This document shows, piece by piece, positions 37,975-45,646 of a stretch of DNA of 62,802 nt. Below the pieces are notes generated by a model, which was not told the DNA's origin, ran no database searches, and saw nothing but the letters and a program-made list of their open reading frames with translations. Numbering within the stretch: the stretch's first letter is position 1; each line of letters begins with the position of its first letter. The translations under genes were made by a program, and so were the position numbers. Source of the DNA: an uncultured Verrucomicrobiota bacterium (lineage in GTDB: Bacteria > Verrucomicrobiota > Verrucomicrobiia > Verrucomicrobiales > DEV007); NCBI GenBank assembly GCA_902589825.1, contig CACIUL010000011.1, positions 1-62,802 of the forward strand, given 5' to 3'.

Positions 37975-38535
37975 CTAGTTGCCGGGCTGTCGCAGTGACT
38001 TGGGCTTGCCCAAGATTTCGCTGAAGATAAATGCCTCCCTGGCGCCGCCCTCCTGGCGCAGTTTCCTGATAATCGGGTGCGGTCCGGATTGACCGCGGGC
38101 TGCCGGCAGGGAAAAGGCACCGGCTTTAGTGGCAACCACCGGGGTCCCGCCGGGTAACGCAACCGGTGGTGGCGGCACAGGGCTGGCTTGCTCGAGCTCA
38201 GTGACAGGAACCGGAGGAGCCTCCACCGGCGGGGTACCTGAGAGGGCTGCAAAGAACTCGCGGATATTTTGGTTGGGATCATCCTGCACGGTGGGGGGCG
38301 ATGACGACGACGGTGCCCCGGTGTCCGCCTCATCATCCGGAGAGGGCCAGCTGTCATGGTCGATAAAGGACTGCGCCTCCTCCTCAGCCTGGCGTTGCAG
38401 GGCCTGAGCCTCTTCAGGGTCCGCTTCATTGCGCTGGGCCGCCTGCCTTTTCTTCAGCGTGGAGGATAGCCAATTGATGAAGGCAATCACCAGTGCTGCA
38501 ATGATGAAGAGCCCCTGTTCGCCGATTCCTTCCAT
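37975..38535 (-). CDS. Single-pass membrane protein with Pro-rich region, downstream of floA
   Basis: This 186-residue protein has an N-terminal helix (GLFIIAALVIAFINWLSSTL), then a charged helix (QRNEADPEEAQALQRQAEEEAQ), a long Ser/Pro/Val-rich stretch, and a C-terminal segment (REAFIFSEILGKPKSLRQP) that looks like a short conserved tail. I do not recognise the family. It follows floA by 47 bp on the same strand, so it may be the third gene of the nfeD-floA operon and a flotillin partner; this is inferred from position only. Confidence 0.65.
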   Translation of the reverse strand: MEGIGEQGLFIIAALVIAFINWLSSTLKKRQAAQRNEADPEEAQALQRQAEEEAQSFIDHDSWPSPDDEADTGAPSSSSPPTVQDDPNQNIREFFAALSGTPPVEAPPVPVTELEQASPVPPPPVALPGGTPVVATKAGAFSLPAARGQSGPHPIIRKLRQEGGAREAFIFSEILGKPKSLRQPGN

Positions 38536-38582
38536 GCTTAAAGAATGCCCGTGTTGATGGGTTCAGGTTGGGTTTTCCGGGG

Positions 38583-39632
38583 TTACACACTCGGGTCTTC
38601 ACCTGAGGTTTCACCTCCCTCGCCGGCGATGGACTCACGCATCTTGGTGTCGGCAATCAGGTTCTTGTAATTGGTGTAATCCATAATGCCCAGGTTACCG
38701 TTGCGGAAGGCCTCAGCCATGGCCTTGGGAATCTGGGCTTCGGCCTCGACGACCATGGCGCGCATTTCCTGGGTGCGGGCCTGCATTTCCTGCTCGTTGG
38801 CCACTGCAGCGGCACGCCTGACCTCTGCCTTGGCCTGGGCAACCTGCTTGTCCGCCTCGGCCTGCTCGGTCTGCAGTTTGGCACCGATGTTCACGCCGAC
38901 ATCCACGTCGGCAATATCAATGGAGATAATCTCAAAGGCTGTCGCGGCATCAACACCCTTGCCGAGCACGAGCTTGGAGATGTTGTCCGGATTCTCAAGG
39001 ACATCCTTGTGGGAAGCCGCCGATCCAATTGAGGTGACGATTCCCTCGCCGACCCGGGCAACCACGGTTTCCTCAGTGGCACCACCGACAAAGCGGTCAA
39101 GGTTGGTGCGCACGGTTACCCGGGCGCGAACTTTCAGGGAAATACCGTCGCGGGCCACCGCCTCGATCTTGTCCTTGCCGGAACTCGGGTTGGGGCAGTC
39201 GATCACTTTCGGGTTGATGCTGGTGCGCACAGCCTCAAGGACAGTCTTTCCGGTGCCCTTCACGGCGAGGTCAATGGCGCAGGAACGGTCAAAGTTCATG
39301 GTGATGCCGGCCTTTTCCGCGGCGATCAGCGAGAGGACCACCTGGGAAACGTCACCTCCGGCAAGGAAGTGGGCCTCAAGTTGATCCGTAGTGAGCTCAA
39401 GCCCCGCCTTTGATGCCGCGATGCGGCTGTCGACGATGAGTGCATTGGGAATCTTGCGCAACCACATGGCAACAAGTGTTCCAAAGCTGACCGGGGCACC
39501 GGAGACCTTGGCGCGCAGCCAGATCTTGAAGAACATCCCGATGATGGCAAGGAGTGCCAGGATGATGACCAGGGTGATACCAAGGACGACCAGGGTGACG
39601 TTGTCGGGAAGTTGGGCAATGAGGGAAGACAT
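38583..39632 (-). CDS. floA: Flotillin-like protein FloA (UPF0365)
   Basis: This 349-residue protein begins with a hydrophobic hairpin ([23 protein letters not shown]). The SPFH-like domain follows ([57 protein letters not shown]). An Ala/Glu-rich coiled coil near the C-terminus ([20 protein letters not shown]) is typical for oligomerising flotillins. FloA organises functional membrane microdomains. The next gene upstream encodes an NfeD-family protein, the known FloA partner (yqeZ-yqfA order in Bacillus). Confidence 0.95.
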   Translation of the reverse strand: MSSLIAQLPDNVTLVVLGITLVIILALLAIIGMFFKIWLRAKVSGAPVSFGTLVAMWLRKIPNALIVDSRIAASKAGLELTTDQLEAHFLAGGDVSQVVLSLIAAEKAGITMNFDRSCAIDLAVKGTGKTVLEAVRTSINPKVIDCPNPSSGKDKIEAVARDGISLKVRARVTVRTNLDRFVGGATEETVVARVGEGIVTSIGSAASHKDVLENPDNISKLVLGKGVDAATAFEIISIDIADVDVGVNIGAKLQTEQAEADKQVAQAKAEVRRAAAVANEQEMQARTQEMRAMVVEAEAQIPKAMAEAFRNGNLGIMDYTNYKNLIADTKMRESIAGEGGETSGEDPSV

Positions 39633-39681
39633 GGTGGATGCTTTTTTGGTTTGGTTTGGGAATAAAAATTAAAGGACTTTA

Positions 39682-40176
39682 TCAGGAAAGGGAAGCGATC
39701 TTGCGGACAATGATCCTGCGGCCATCGGCCTTGATTATCTCAATGCCTGAGCCGGACTCAATGAAGCCTGTCTCGGCAATAATGTCACAGGTTTTCGGTA
39801 AACCCTTGATGTCTACCTTGCCGGTGGGGCGCAGGTCGGTGAGGGCGGTGCCCTGCAGACCGAGGTATTCCGATGGTTTTTGCCCCGCCATCTTTTCCCT
39901 GTTTTTCTGGGTAAGTATCAGTCCGCGACCGATAGGCACCCTGTCAAAATACTTCAGCCAGATGCCGATTACCAGCATACTGACAAAAAGGATCGATGCC
40001 GCGATCAGGGCCCGGCCGGACAAACCGAGGGATTCAAGTTCTGCGCTGGAAAAACTGAGCATCACGGCGGAAACAAGCGCAATGATCCCTGCGAGGCCGA
40101 GGATCATTCCCGGGAGAATGAGCTCCAGGCAGATAAGGACGATTCCCGCAAGGGCCAGGATGATAATCAGGGTCAT
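39682..40176 (-). CDS. NfeD-family membrane protein
   Basis: This 164-residue protein has three or so transmembrane helices (TLIIILALAGIVLICLELILPG, LGLAGIIALVSAVMLS, ALIAASILFVSMLVIGIWL). A C-terminal OB-fold domain follows (EYLGLQGTALTDLRPTGKVDIKG ... GSGIEIIKADGRRIIVRKI), the standard short NfeD arrangement without the protease domain. It is transcribed just before floA, its usual partner, with a 49 bp gap. The N-terminal GLILTQK segment is a typical linker. It is divergent from the XDH-like pair across 190 bp. Confidence 0.93.
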   Translation of the reverse strand: MTLIIILALAGIVLICLELILPGMILGLAGIIALVSAVMLSFSSAELESLGLSGRALIAASILFVSMLVIGIWLKYFDRVPIGRGLILTQKNREKMAGQKPSEYLGLQGTALTDLRPTGKVDIKGLPKTCDIIAETGFIESGSGIEIIKADGRRIIVRKIASLS

Positions 40177-40366
40177 GGATTTACGACATTCTGAATGTGT
40201 ATTTTGGCGGGATTAATGTCAAAGGATGAAATGCAGCCTAAGCGCGTGTTCCATGTATGATAGGGGCGCAAACCTGCCACACGGAGAGCTGGCAACGGCA
40301 TCATCGATGCTTGAGCAAGGGGCCTGCCACGGGTAAGGTTCTCCTGTTTTCGAAGGATCGCCTTTC

Positions 40367-41854
40367 ATGCAGACTGACTTTGAGTTTTCAATCAATGGGG
40401 ACATCCGCCGCTCAGGGGGGGCACCGGTTGCCTTCAGCCTGCGCGATTACCTGCTGGATGAGCAAGCGCGGCTGGAAAAGGCCCCGCTCAGCCGGGATGT
40501 CTGCCCGGTATTGCTGGTGACCCATGATGCCCGGCAGCAACCTGTCCTGAGGCTTGTTCATTCCTGTTGCCTGACCTTGCCAATGTTGGCCGGGCGTGAG
40601 ATCTGGACAGTGGACGCCATTGGCGGGCAAGAGCAGCAGGTTGGTTCACTTCAGGAGGCCCTGTGCATTGCTCAACGGCTGTCCTGTCATTGCACGGACC
40701 AAACACTTTCAGTGCTTTCCGGGGAAAGCCACGCAAAACGCGTAAAAAGCAATGTTGGTGGTGAGCAACACGGGAAAAATGGCTTTGCAGGCTTTCCCGC
40801 AGCGCTGAAGGCCCTGCTTCAGGAGCAAAAAGAGGATCAGCCAGATACAGCAGAGAGGACCATCAGTGAGGTCACTTACAACGGCATGGAGAGCGCATTG
40901 TCCTATATGGATCCTTCGGGTGACCTTTTTTTCAGGCCCGCGAGCCTGAATGCCGCCCTGAAGCTTCTTCAGGCCCATCCCGGCGCAGAAATTGCGGTTG
41001 GCGATACCCTGTATGCTGGCAGGACAAGCTTCCCCGGGGCTCCACGCGTTATTGTTTGCCTTGATTCAGCCGTTCAGCTGGGACAAGTGAGCCTTGAGGA
41101 TGGGCGTTGGCATGTTGGTGGTGCCGTCACTCTCAGGGCATTGACGGAAGCCACGAACGGGAAGTTTCCGCTGATTGAAAAAATGGCAATGGTGATGGGC
41201 AGCCTGACCCGGAAAAACCGGCTCACGGTCAGTGGTGGGTTGCTGGATGAACGGCAAAACTCGGAATTGCTAACCTTGTTGCTGGCCCTGGACGCGCAAG
41301 TGGTGATCAGCAGCCTTGGCGGGGAGAGGCACTTGATGCTTCATGACTGCCTCGGGGGGGTCCTTAGTTCCGCCCTGAAGCGTGGCGAGATTCCATCCGG
41401 CGTATTGCTGCAGTGTCCCGGTTCGGGGGGAGATGAAGCAGGCGGCCACCATTTATCAGGGTTTTTCAGCATTGCCCGGCGTCATTCCGGCGAGGGGGCC
41501 ATGATTTGCGCGGCATTTTCAGTGATGGTGGATGCTCAGGGGCGCGTCGAGGAGGCGCGGCTTTGTTACGGGGGAATTGGTCAATACGCGTTGCGGGCCA
41601 CTGAGTCTGAGGAGTTCTTGAAGGGCGGATTGTGGGGGCCAAAGCTGGCAGGCAGGGTGGAACGTGGTCTGCGCGGGGAATTTTCCGGGCGGGTAACAGG
41701 AGCAGAGAGCGGTGGGGAATATCGCAATGCCATGGTCTGTGGCTTGTGGAGAAAGTTCTTTGCCGAGAACAGGACACCAGGGGAACTTGACCCTCTCCTT
41801 CAAGGCTTCGGGAATGGTATGGCCCCGGCTCCATCGGTCCCGGAAAAGTGCTGA
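40367..41854 (+). CDS. XDH small-subunit homologue (XdhA-like) with lost Fe-S and FAD motifs
   Basis: This 495-residue protein matches the small subunit of bacterial xanthine dehydrogenase along its whole length. An N-terminal [2Fe-2S]-like region has NGDIRRSGGAPVAFSLRDYL and HSCCLTLPMLAGREIWTVD. The FAD domain (FFRPASLNAALKLLQAHPGA, AVGDTLYAG) and the C-terminal CODH-flavoprotein domain (VEEARLCYGGIGQYA) follow. Of the [2Fe-2S] ligands only scattered Cys remain (C46, C67/68, C107, C109) and the GCGxGxCGxC loop is gone. The FAD-binding SGGN/SPISD site reads SGGLLDERQNSE. The protein is intact and the frame is open, so it looks like a retained pseudoenzyme rather than a decaying gene. It is divergent from nfeD. 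Confidence 0.75.
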   Translation: MQTDFEFSINGDIRRSGGAPVAFSLRDYLLDEQARLEKAPLSRDVCPVLLVTHDARQQPVLRLVHSCCLTLPMLAGREIWTVDAIGGQEQQVGSLQEALCIAQRLSCHCTDQTLSVLSGESHAKRVKSNVGGEQHGKNGFAGFPAALKALLQEQKEDQPDTAERTISEVTYNGMESALSYMDPSGDLFFRPASLNAALKLLQAHPGAEIAVGDTLYAGRTSFPGAPRVIVCLDSAVQLGQVSLEDGRWHVGGAVTLRALTEATNGKFPLIEKMAMVMGSLTRKNRLTVSGGLLDERQNSELLTLLLALDAQVVISSLGGERHLMLHDCLGGVLSSALKRGEIPSGVLLQCPGSGGDEAGGHHLSGFFSIARRHSGEGAMICAAFSVMVDAQGRVEEARLCYGGIGQYALRATESEEFLKGGLWGPKLAGRVERGLRGEFSGRVTGAESGGEYRNAMVCGLWRKFFAENRTPGELDPLLQGFGNGMAPAPSVPEKC

Positions 41855-41856
41855 AA

Positions 41857-44061
41857 ATGCCAGATGTGACTAAAGAGACAAGCCGTGCCGGCCGTGAAAA
41901 CGTTCTTGAAACGGCCCTGGTGCTTGCCCCTTACGCCCATGCCCGTATTGAGTCCGTTGAGGTCCAGGCGGCACTGGATCTTGATGGTGTGCATGCGGTC
42001 CTTACTGCCCGCGATATTCCAGGGCAGAACAGCCTTTGTATACGGGGTGAGGAGTTCCCCCTGCTTGCCGGGGAGTCTGTGCTTTACCACAGCCAGCCGG
42101 TGGCTGCCGTGGTGGCCAAGAATGAGGCGGTTGCCCGTGAAGCTGCCGGCCTGGTCAGGGTTGAATACAAGCCGCAAATACCGGTGCTGGGTATTGATGA
42201 GGCATTGGCGGTGAAATCCTTTCACGGCGAGGAGCAGGTATTAGAGAAAACCGGAGGCCGCGCCACCAGGGGAGAGGAGTTGCGCGAGCTTACCAAGGAA
42301 TTCACCATTTCCGGGCATCGTGATGACAGTGCCCCGGGCAGTTTCGAGGCACTGGCCCTGCCCGGGAAGAAGGGAGATCTCTCCATTACTGCTTCCCTTG
42401 ATCACTCCGGATCAGCCCGGAGTATTCTGGCAGGGTTGCTGGGAGTGAAAAAGGAGCAGATCACGATTGAGTCCAGTGGTGAGGAAACTGCCTTCCCTGG
42501 CTCATCAGGGGAACTGGTCATGCCTGCCATAGCATGCCTTGCGGCCATCAAAAGCGGCTCGCCCGTGCGCGCAGCTCTGGATGGCAAGTCGTGGTTTGGA
42601 TTGAGACCCGGGCAGAACCCGGTGCAGGTCAGACTCATTGCCTCTTATGATAGCGGTGGCCGCATACACCGTCTGGATGGGGAGGTATTCCTGGATGGCG
42701 GGTGGGAGAACGGTGTTGCGGCATCTGTCCTTTACCACATTCTGCATCACCTTGACGGCGCCTATCACTTTGGAGATATGCGTGTTAGAGGGCGCGTTTG
42801 CAGGACGAACTGTCTCTCCTGGTCCGGCACAGTGCTGGACGGGAAGGCAATTGCAACCGCACTCGTTGAGGAGGTCGTTGCCGGTGTTGCCCTGGAATTG
42901 AAAATGAAACCGGAAACCGTCCGCGGGAAAAACCTCTATGGCGTGGAAGCAGGACGGGCGGTGACTCCCTATGGGCAGGAAGTGGAGGTATCAGTGCTGG
43001 CCGACGCCTGGGAGAGAGCCAAAGAGCTTTCCTCCCATGAGGAACGTGCCCGGGAGATTGCCCAGTGGAACAACAACAGCTCCGATGCCAAGCGCGGTCT
43101 CTCCCTGGTCCCGGTAAAGATTGGTTGCGGAATGAGCCTGCAAGAGTCAAGGGCTGTGGAGGTTGAGGTAATCCTCAAGGCTGATGGCTCAGCGCGTGTC
43201 GTTCTTGACGGGATGGGTGTCGGAAAGAGGCTCTGCGCAAGGGTTGCGGCAGTGATCGAGGAAGAGCTGGGTATATCATGGCAATCTGTCAGTGTTGAAG
43301 AGAGTGATGCCAACCAAACAGTGCCGCCCGGCGACGGGGAACTTTACCGGGAAGCGCTGATTGATGCCTGTCATCGGCTGCGTGATAAACTGCGCATGGT
43401 GGCGGCCCGCTGCCTTGAGCAATCAGGTGTTGAGATATCAGACATGATGGAATTGAATTTTTCGGGTGCCGGGATATGTGACCCTGAAAATCCTGATAGT
43501 CCGGTTCCTCTCTGCGAGGTTGTCGGCGAGGCTTTAAAGCAGGGAGTCCCGGTGAGTGTTTCCGCGCGTTTTGATCCCTGCGAGCCCCCAGGTCAGCGCT
43601 GCTTCCGGGACTTTGCCTTCGGGGCTGCCGTGGTGGAAGCCTTGGTTGATGGCTTTACCGGGGAGATGCGCCTGTTACGCGTGGATATTGTCCAGGAGGG
43701 AGCCGGACAGGTAAAGGAGCCCTTACAAGTCCTGATCGGCTCGGCGTTTATGCGGGGTACTGGCTGGCTTACCGGCAAAAAAACCCGGTGGATGCCCAAT
43801 GGCGAAATCCAGGCGGATCAGGAGGCTTGTGAACGATTCCATGCCGTGGATGTGCCCCTGCAGCTTCATTGTGAGCTCCTTGGGGAAGGTCTTGGTGGCA
43901 TCAAGAACCCGGAGGAATCGGCTTTTTGTCTGGCGATTTGTGCCCGTGAGGCCATTCGTGAGGCCATTGTTGCTTTTGGCGGCGTAAAGCCGAGGTTCAG
44001 CCTTCCGCATCCGCTGTCTTCTGAGGCAGTGTATTTTTCAATTGAAGCCAGTGACCGTTGA
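41857..44061 (+). CDS. XDH large-subunit homologue (XdhB-like) lacking molybdenum-cofactor motifs
   Basis: This 734-residue protein follows the small-subunit homologue by 2 bp. It keeps the fold signature of the molybdopterin subunit: LETALVLAPYAHARIESVEVQAAL, YHSQPVAAVVAKNEAVAREAA, KPETVRGKNLY, and LTGE-like FTGEMRLLRVDIVQEGA. The catalytic pieces are replaced: the GGGFGGKE loop reads EETAFPGSSGE (near 209-219), AMRGFGG reads SWSGTV (near 321-326), GQG of the MGQG loop reads GKR (near 455-458), and the GEPP Glu region reads IKNPEE. Molybdenum binding is therefore doubtful. A GTG nine bases earlier is an alternative start. Confidence 0.75.
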   Translation: MPDVTKETSRAGRENVLETALVLAPYAHARIESVEVQAALDLDGVHAVLTARDIPGQNSLCIRGEEFPLLAGESVLYHSQPVAAVVAKNEAVAREAAGLVRVEYKPQIPVLGIDEALAVKSFHGEEQVLEKTGGRATRGEELRELTKEFTISGHRDDSAPGSFEALALPGKKGDLSITASLDHSGSARSILAGLLGVKKEQITIESSGEETAFPGSSGELVMPAIACLAAIKSGSPVRAALDGKSWFGLRPGQNPVQVRLIASYDSGGRIHRLDGEVFLDGGWENGVAASVLYHILHHLDGAYHFGDMRVRGRVCRTNCLSWSGTVLDGKAIATALVEEVVAGVALELKMKPETVRGKNLYGVEAGRAVTPYGQEVEVSVLADAWERAKELSSHEERAREIAQWNNNSSDAKRGLSLVPVKIGCGMSLQESRAVEVEVILKADGSARVVLDGMGVGKRLCARVAAVIEEELGISWQSVSVEESDANQTVPPGDGELYREALIDACHRLRDKLRMVAARCLEQSGVEISDMMELNFSGAGICDPENPDSPVPLCEVVGEALKQGVPVSVSARFDPCEPPGQRCFRDFAFGAAVVEALVDGFTGEMRLLRVDIVQEGAGQVKEPLQVLIGSAFMRGTGWLTGKKTRWMPNGEIQADQEACERFHAVDVPLQLHCELLGEGLGGIKNPEESAFCLAICAREAIREAIVAFGGVKPRFSLPHPLSSEAVYFSIEASDR

Positions 44062-44101
44062 TAGAAATTTACCATCCTTCGCAGAGCTTTTACTCAAGCC
44101 T

Positions 44102-44178
44102 GCCGACGTAGCCCAATTGGTAGAGGCAAGCGACTTAAAATCGCTCAAGTGCGGGTTCGAGTCCCGCCGTCGGCACCA
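44102..44178 (+). tRNA. tRNA with UAA anticodon and class I body (nominally tRNA-Leu(UAA))
   Basis: The 77 nt gene includes an encoded CCA (44176-44178). The acceptor stem GCCGACG/CGTCGGC is perfect, the D-arm reads GCC...GGC, the anticodon stem is AGCGA/TCGCT with loop CTTAAAA (anticodon UAA at 44136-44138), and the T-arm GCGGG/CCCGC with TTCGAGT is normal. The variable loop is only CAAGT (5 nt), whereas leucine tRNAs normally have a long class II variable arm. The discriminator is A. Structure is sound; what it is charged with needs testing. Confidence 0.88.
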
Positions 44179-44256
44179 GGTTTTCCAGCAACTCCCTTCC
44201 GGTCGCGATGTCCATGCGGCGATTGACTTTTTGCGCCGTAAAATTTTTCTAAGGAC

Positions 44257-45264
44257 ATGAGCAAGGAGACTATTCTGGTTAGCGGGGGGGCGGGTTATAT
44301 CGGTTCCCATACAGTCAGGATGCTGGCTGAGGAAGCCGGTTATCAGGTAGTGGTCATTGACAACCTTGTTTTTGGCCATCGTGATGCATTGGTTTCTGAA
44401 GGGGTTGTCCTTGTCGAGGCGGATATCTCCGATGCGAATGCCGTGGAGGAAATATTTTCCACCCATAATATTAGCGGGGTGGTGCACTTTGCCGCTTTTT
44501 GTTTCGTAGGGGAATCTGTCACGGACCCGTTGAAATATTATGCCAACAATACCGCCGCCCCCTTGACCCTTTTGCGTGCCATGCGCGAACATGGTTGTGA
44601 TCAATTCATTCTTTCCTCGACTTGTGCCACCTATGGCGACCCTCAGGAGATGCCGATGACTGAGAGGCATGCACAGCAGCCGATCAATCCTTATGGCCGA
44701 AGTAAGCTGATGCTGGAACAAATCCTGAGTGATTGTGACCAGGCCTATGGCTTGCGCAGCGTGAGGTTACGCTACTTCAATGCTTCAGGTTGCTCCAGGG
44801 ATGGCCTGATCGGCGAGGATCATGACCCGGAGACACACCTGATTCCCAATGTCCTGCGGGCAGCCAAGGGCGAGATTGGGCCGCTAACTGTTTTTGGGAG
44901 TGATTACCCGACCCCGGATGGCACCTGCATTAGGGATTACGTGCATGTTGAGGACCTGGCACGGGCGCATGTCAATGCCTTGAACTACCTGAGCGAAGGG
45001 GGCACGTCATTTTCCTGCAACCTGGGGACAGGGCAAGGAGCATCGGTGAGGCAAGTCATTGATGCCGCTGAGTCGATCACCGGCAAGCAGGTGCCCATTG
45101 AATATGGTGAACGCAGGGAAGGGGATCCACCGGAACTCGTTGCCGATTCCTCTCTGGCCAAACAAGCGCTGGGTTGGGAGCCGCAGATAACGGATATCCG
45201 TCACATCATTGAAACGGCATGGGCATGGATGAACGGTCCCGGAGGTGGGAAATACAGGGAATAA
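44257..45264 (+). CDS. galE: UDP-glucose 4-epimerase
   Basis: This 335-residue short-chain-dehydrogenase-type epimerase interconverts UDP-glucose and UDP-galactose. It shows the NAD Rossmann motif VSGGAGYIGSHTV, the catalytic Ser/Thr region LSSTCATYGDP, the Tyr-Lys pair YGRSKLMLEQ, and the substrate-binding LRYFNASGC. The motif GTCIRDYVHVEDLA and the NLGTGQG motif follow. The length is normal. The start is preceded by AAGGAC, a clear Shine-Dalgarno and rare in this window. It follows the tRNA gene by 78 bp and is probably transcribed with or just after it. Confidence 0.97.
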   Translation: MSKETILVSGGAGYIGSHTVRMLAEEAGYQVVVIDNLVFGHRDALVSEGVVLVEADISDANAVEEIFSTHNISGVVHFAAFCFVGESVTDPLKYYANNTAAPLTLLRAMREHGCDQFILSSTCATYGDPQEMPMTERHAQQPINPYGRSKLMLEQILSDCDQAYGLRSVRLRYFNASGCSRDGLIGEDHDPETHLIPNVLRAAKGEIGPLTVFGSDYPTPDGTCIRDYVHVEDLARAHVNALNYLSEGGTSFSCNLGTGQGASVRQVIDAAESITGKQVPIEYGERREGDPPELVADSSLAKQALGWEPQITDIRHIIETAWAWMNGPGGGKYRE

Positions 45265-45646
45265 CCCACAAAATAGGTTTCAAATGTGTTAATCACTCAC
45301 AATAAATGCTTTGTGCGTCAACCTATCCGTAGAGGCAGGGAAAAGATACCTTGCGCTTTGGCCATTGGAATGGTATCTAGATAATGTCCTTTATTTAGGA
45401 TATTATTGGGTTGAAAAGAGGCAGTTTGGCTGGATAAATCTAAGCGAGTTTTTTTTGGGGGATCTCGCAGTGACCTGGCCGAGCTGCCTCTTTTCAATTT
45501 GGAATTTAGCTAAATCTAGGCAGCAACAAACACGCTATTGGCGCCACTATTCTCAAAATTAAGAGAAGAATCGAAGTTTGCCAACTTAGTGGGAGAAGCA
45601 CCCAGAGTGGCTGATCGGCTGTGCTTATGTAGAGGGAAAGCAACGC
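45265..45646. other. 382 bp convergent intergenic region without a convincing gene
   Basis: The region is more AT-rich than its neighbours. It contains the long inverted repeat at 45411-45497, a smaller hairpin AGATACC/GGTATCT (45344-45350, 45372-45378) and the palindrome TATCTAGATA near 45374. An open frame of 83 codons beginning with TTG at 45311 runs across the inverted repeat and has no recognisable similarity; I do not call it a gene. Confidence 0.5.
45411..45497. other. Long interrupted inverted repeat, candidate bidirectional terminator or small element
   Basis: TTGAAAAGAGGCAG (45411-45424) is perfectly complementary to CTGCCTCTTTTCAA (45484-45497). With G-U pairs the stem extends inward by nine more pairs (45425-45433 with 45475-45483). 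A nested GCGAG/CTCGC hairpin (45444-45448, 45464-45468) sits inside. The arms carry AAAA and TTTT at their outer ends, which is typical of bidirectional terminators, and galE and the NtrC-like gene converge on it. The loop is larger than normal for a terminator. Confidence 0.6.

Noticed and set aside
45311-45562. 83-codon open frame starting with TTG in the galE/NtrC intergenic region
   Set aside because: It crosses the long inverted repeat, has Trp/Tyr-rich odd composition, no ribosome binding site and no similarity I recognise.
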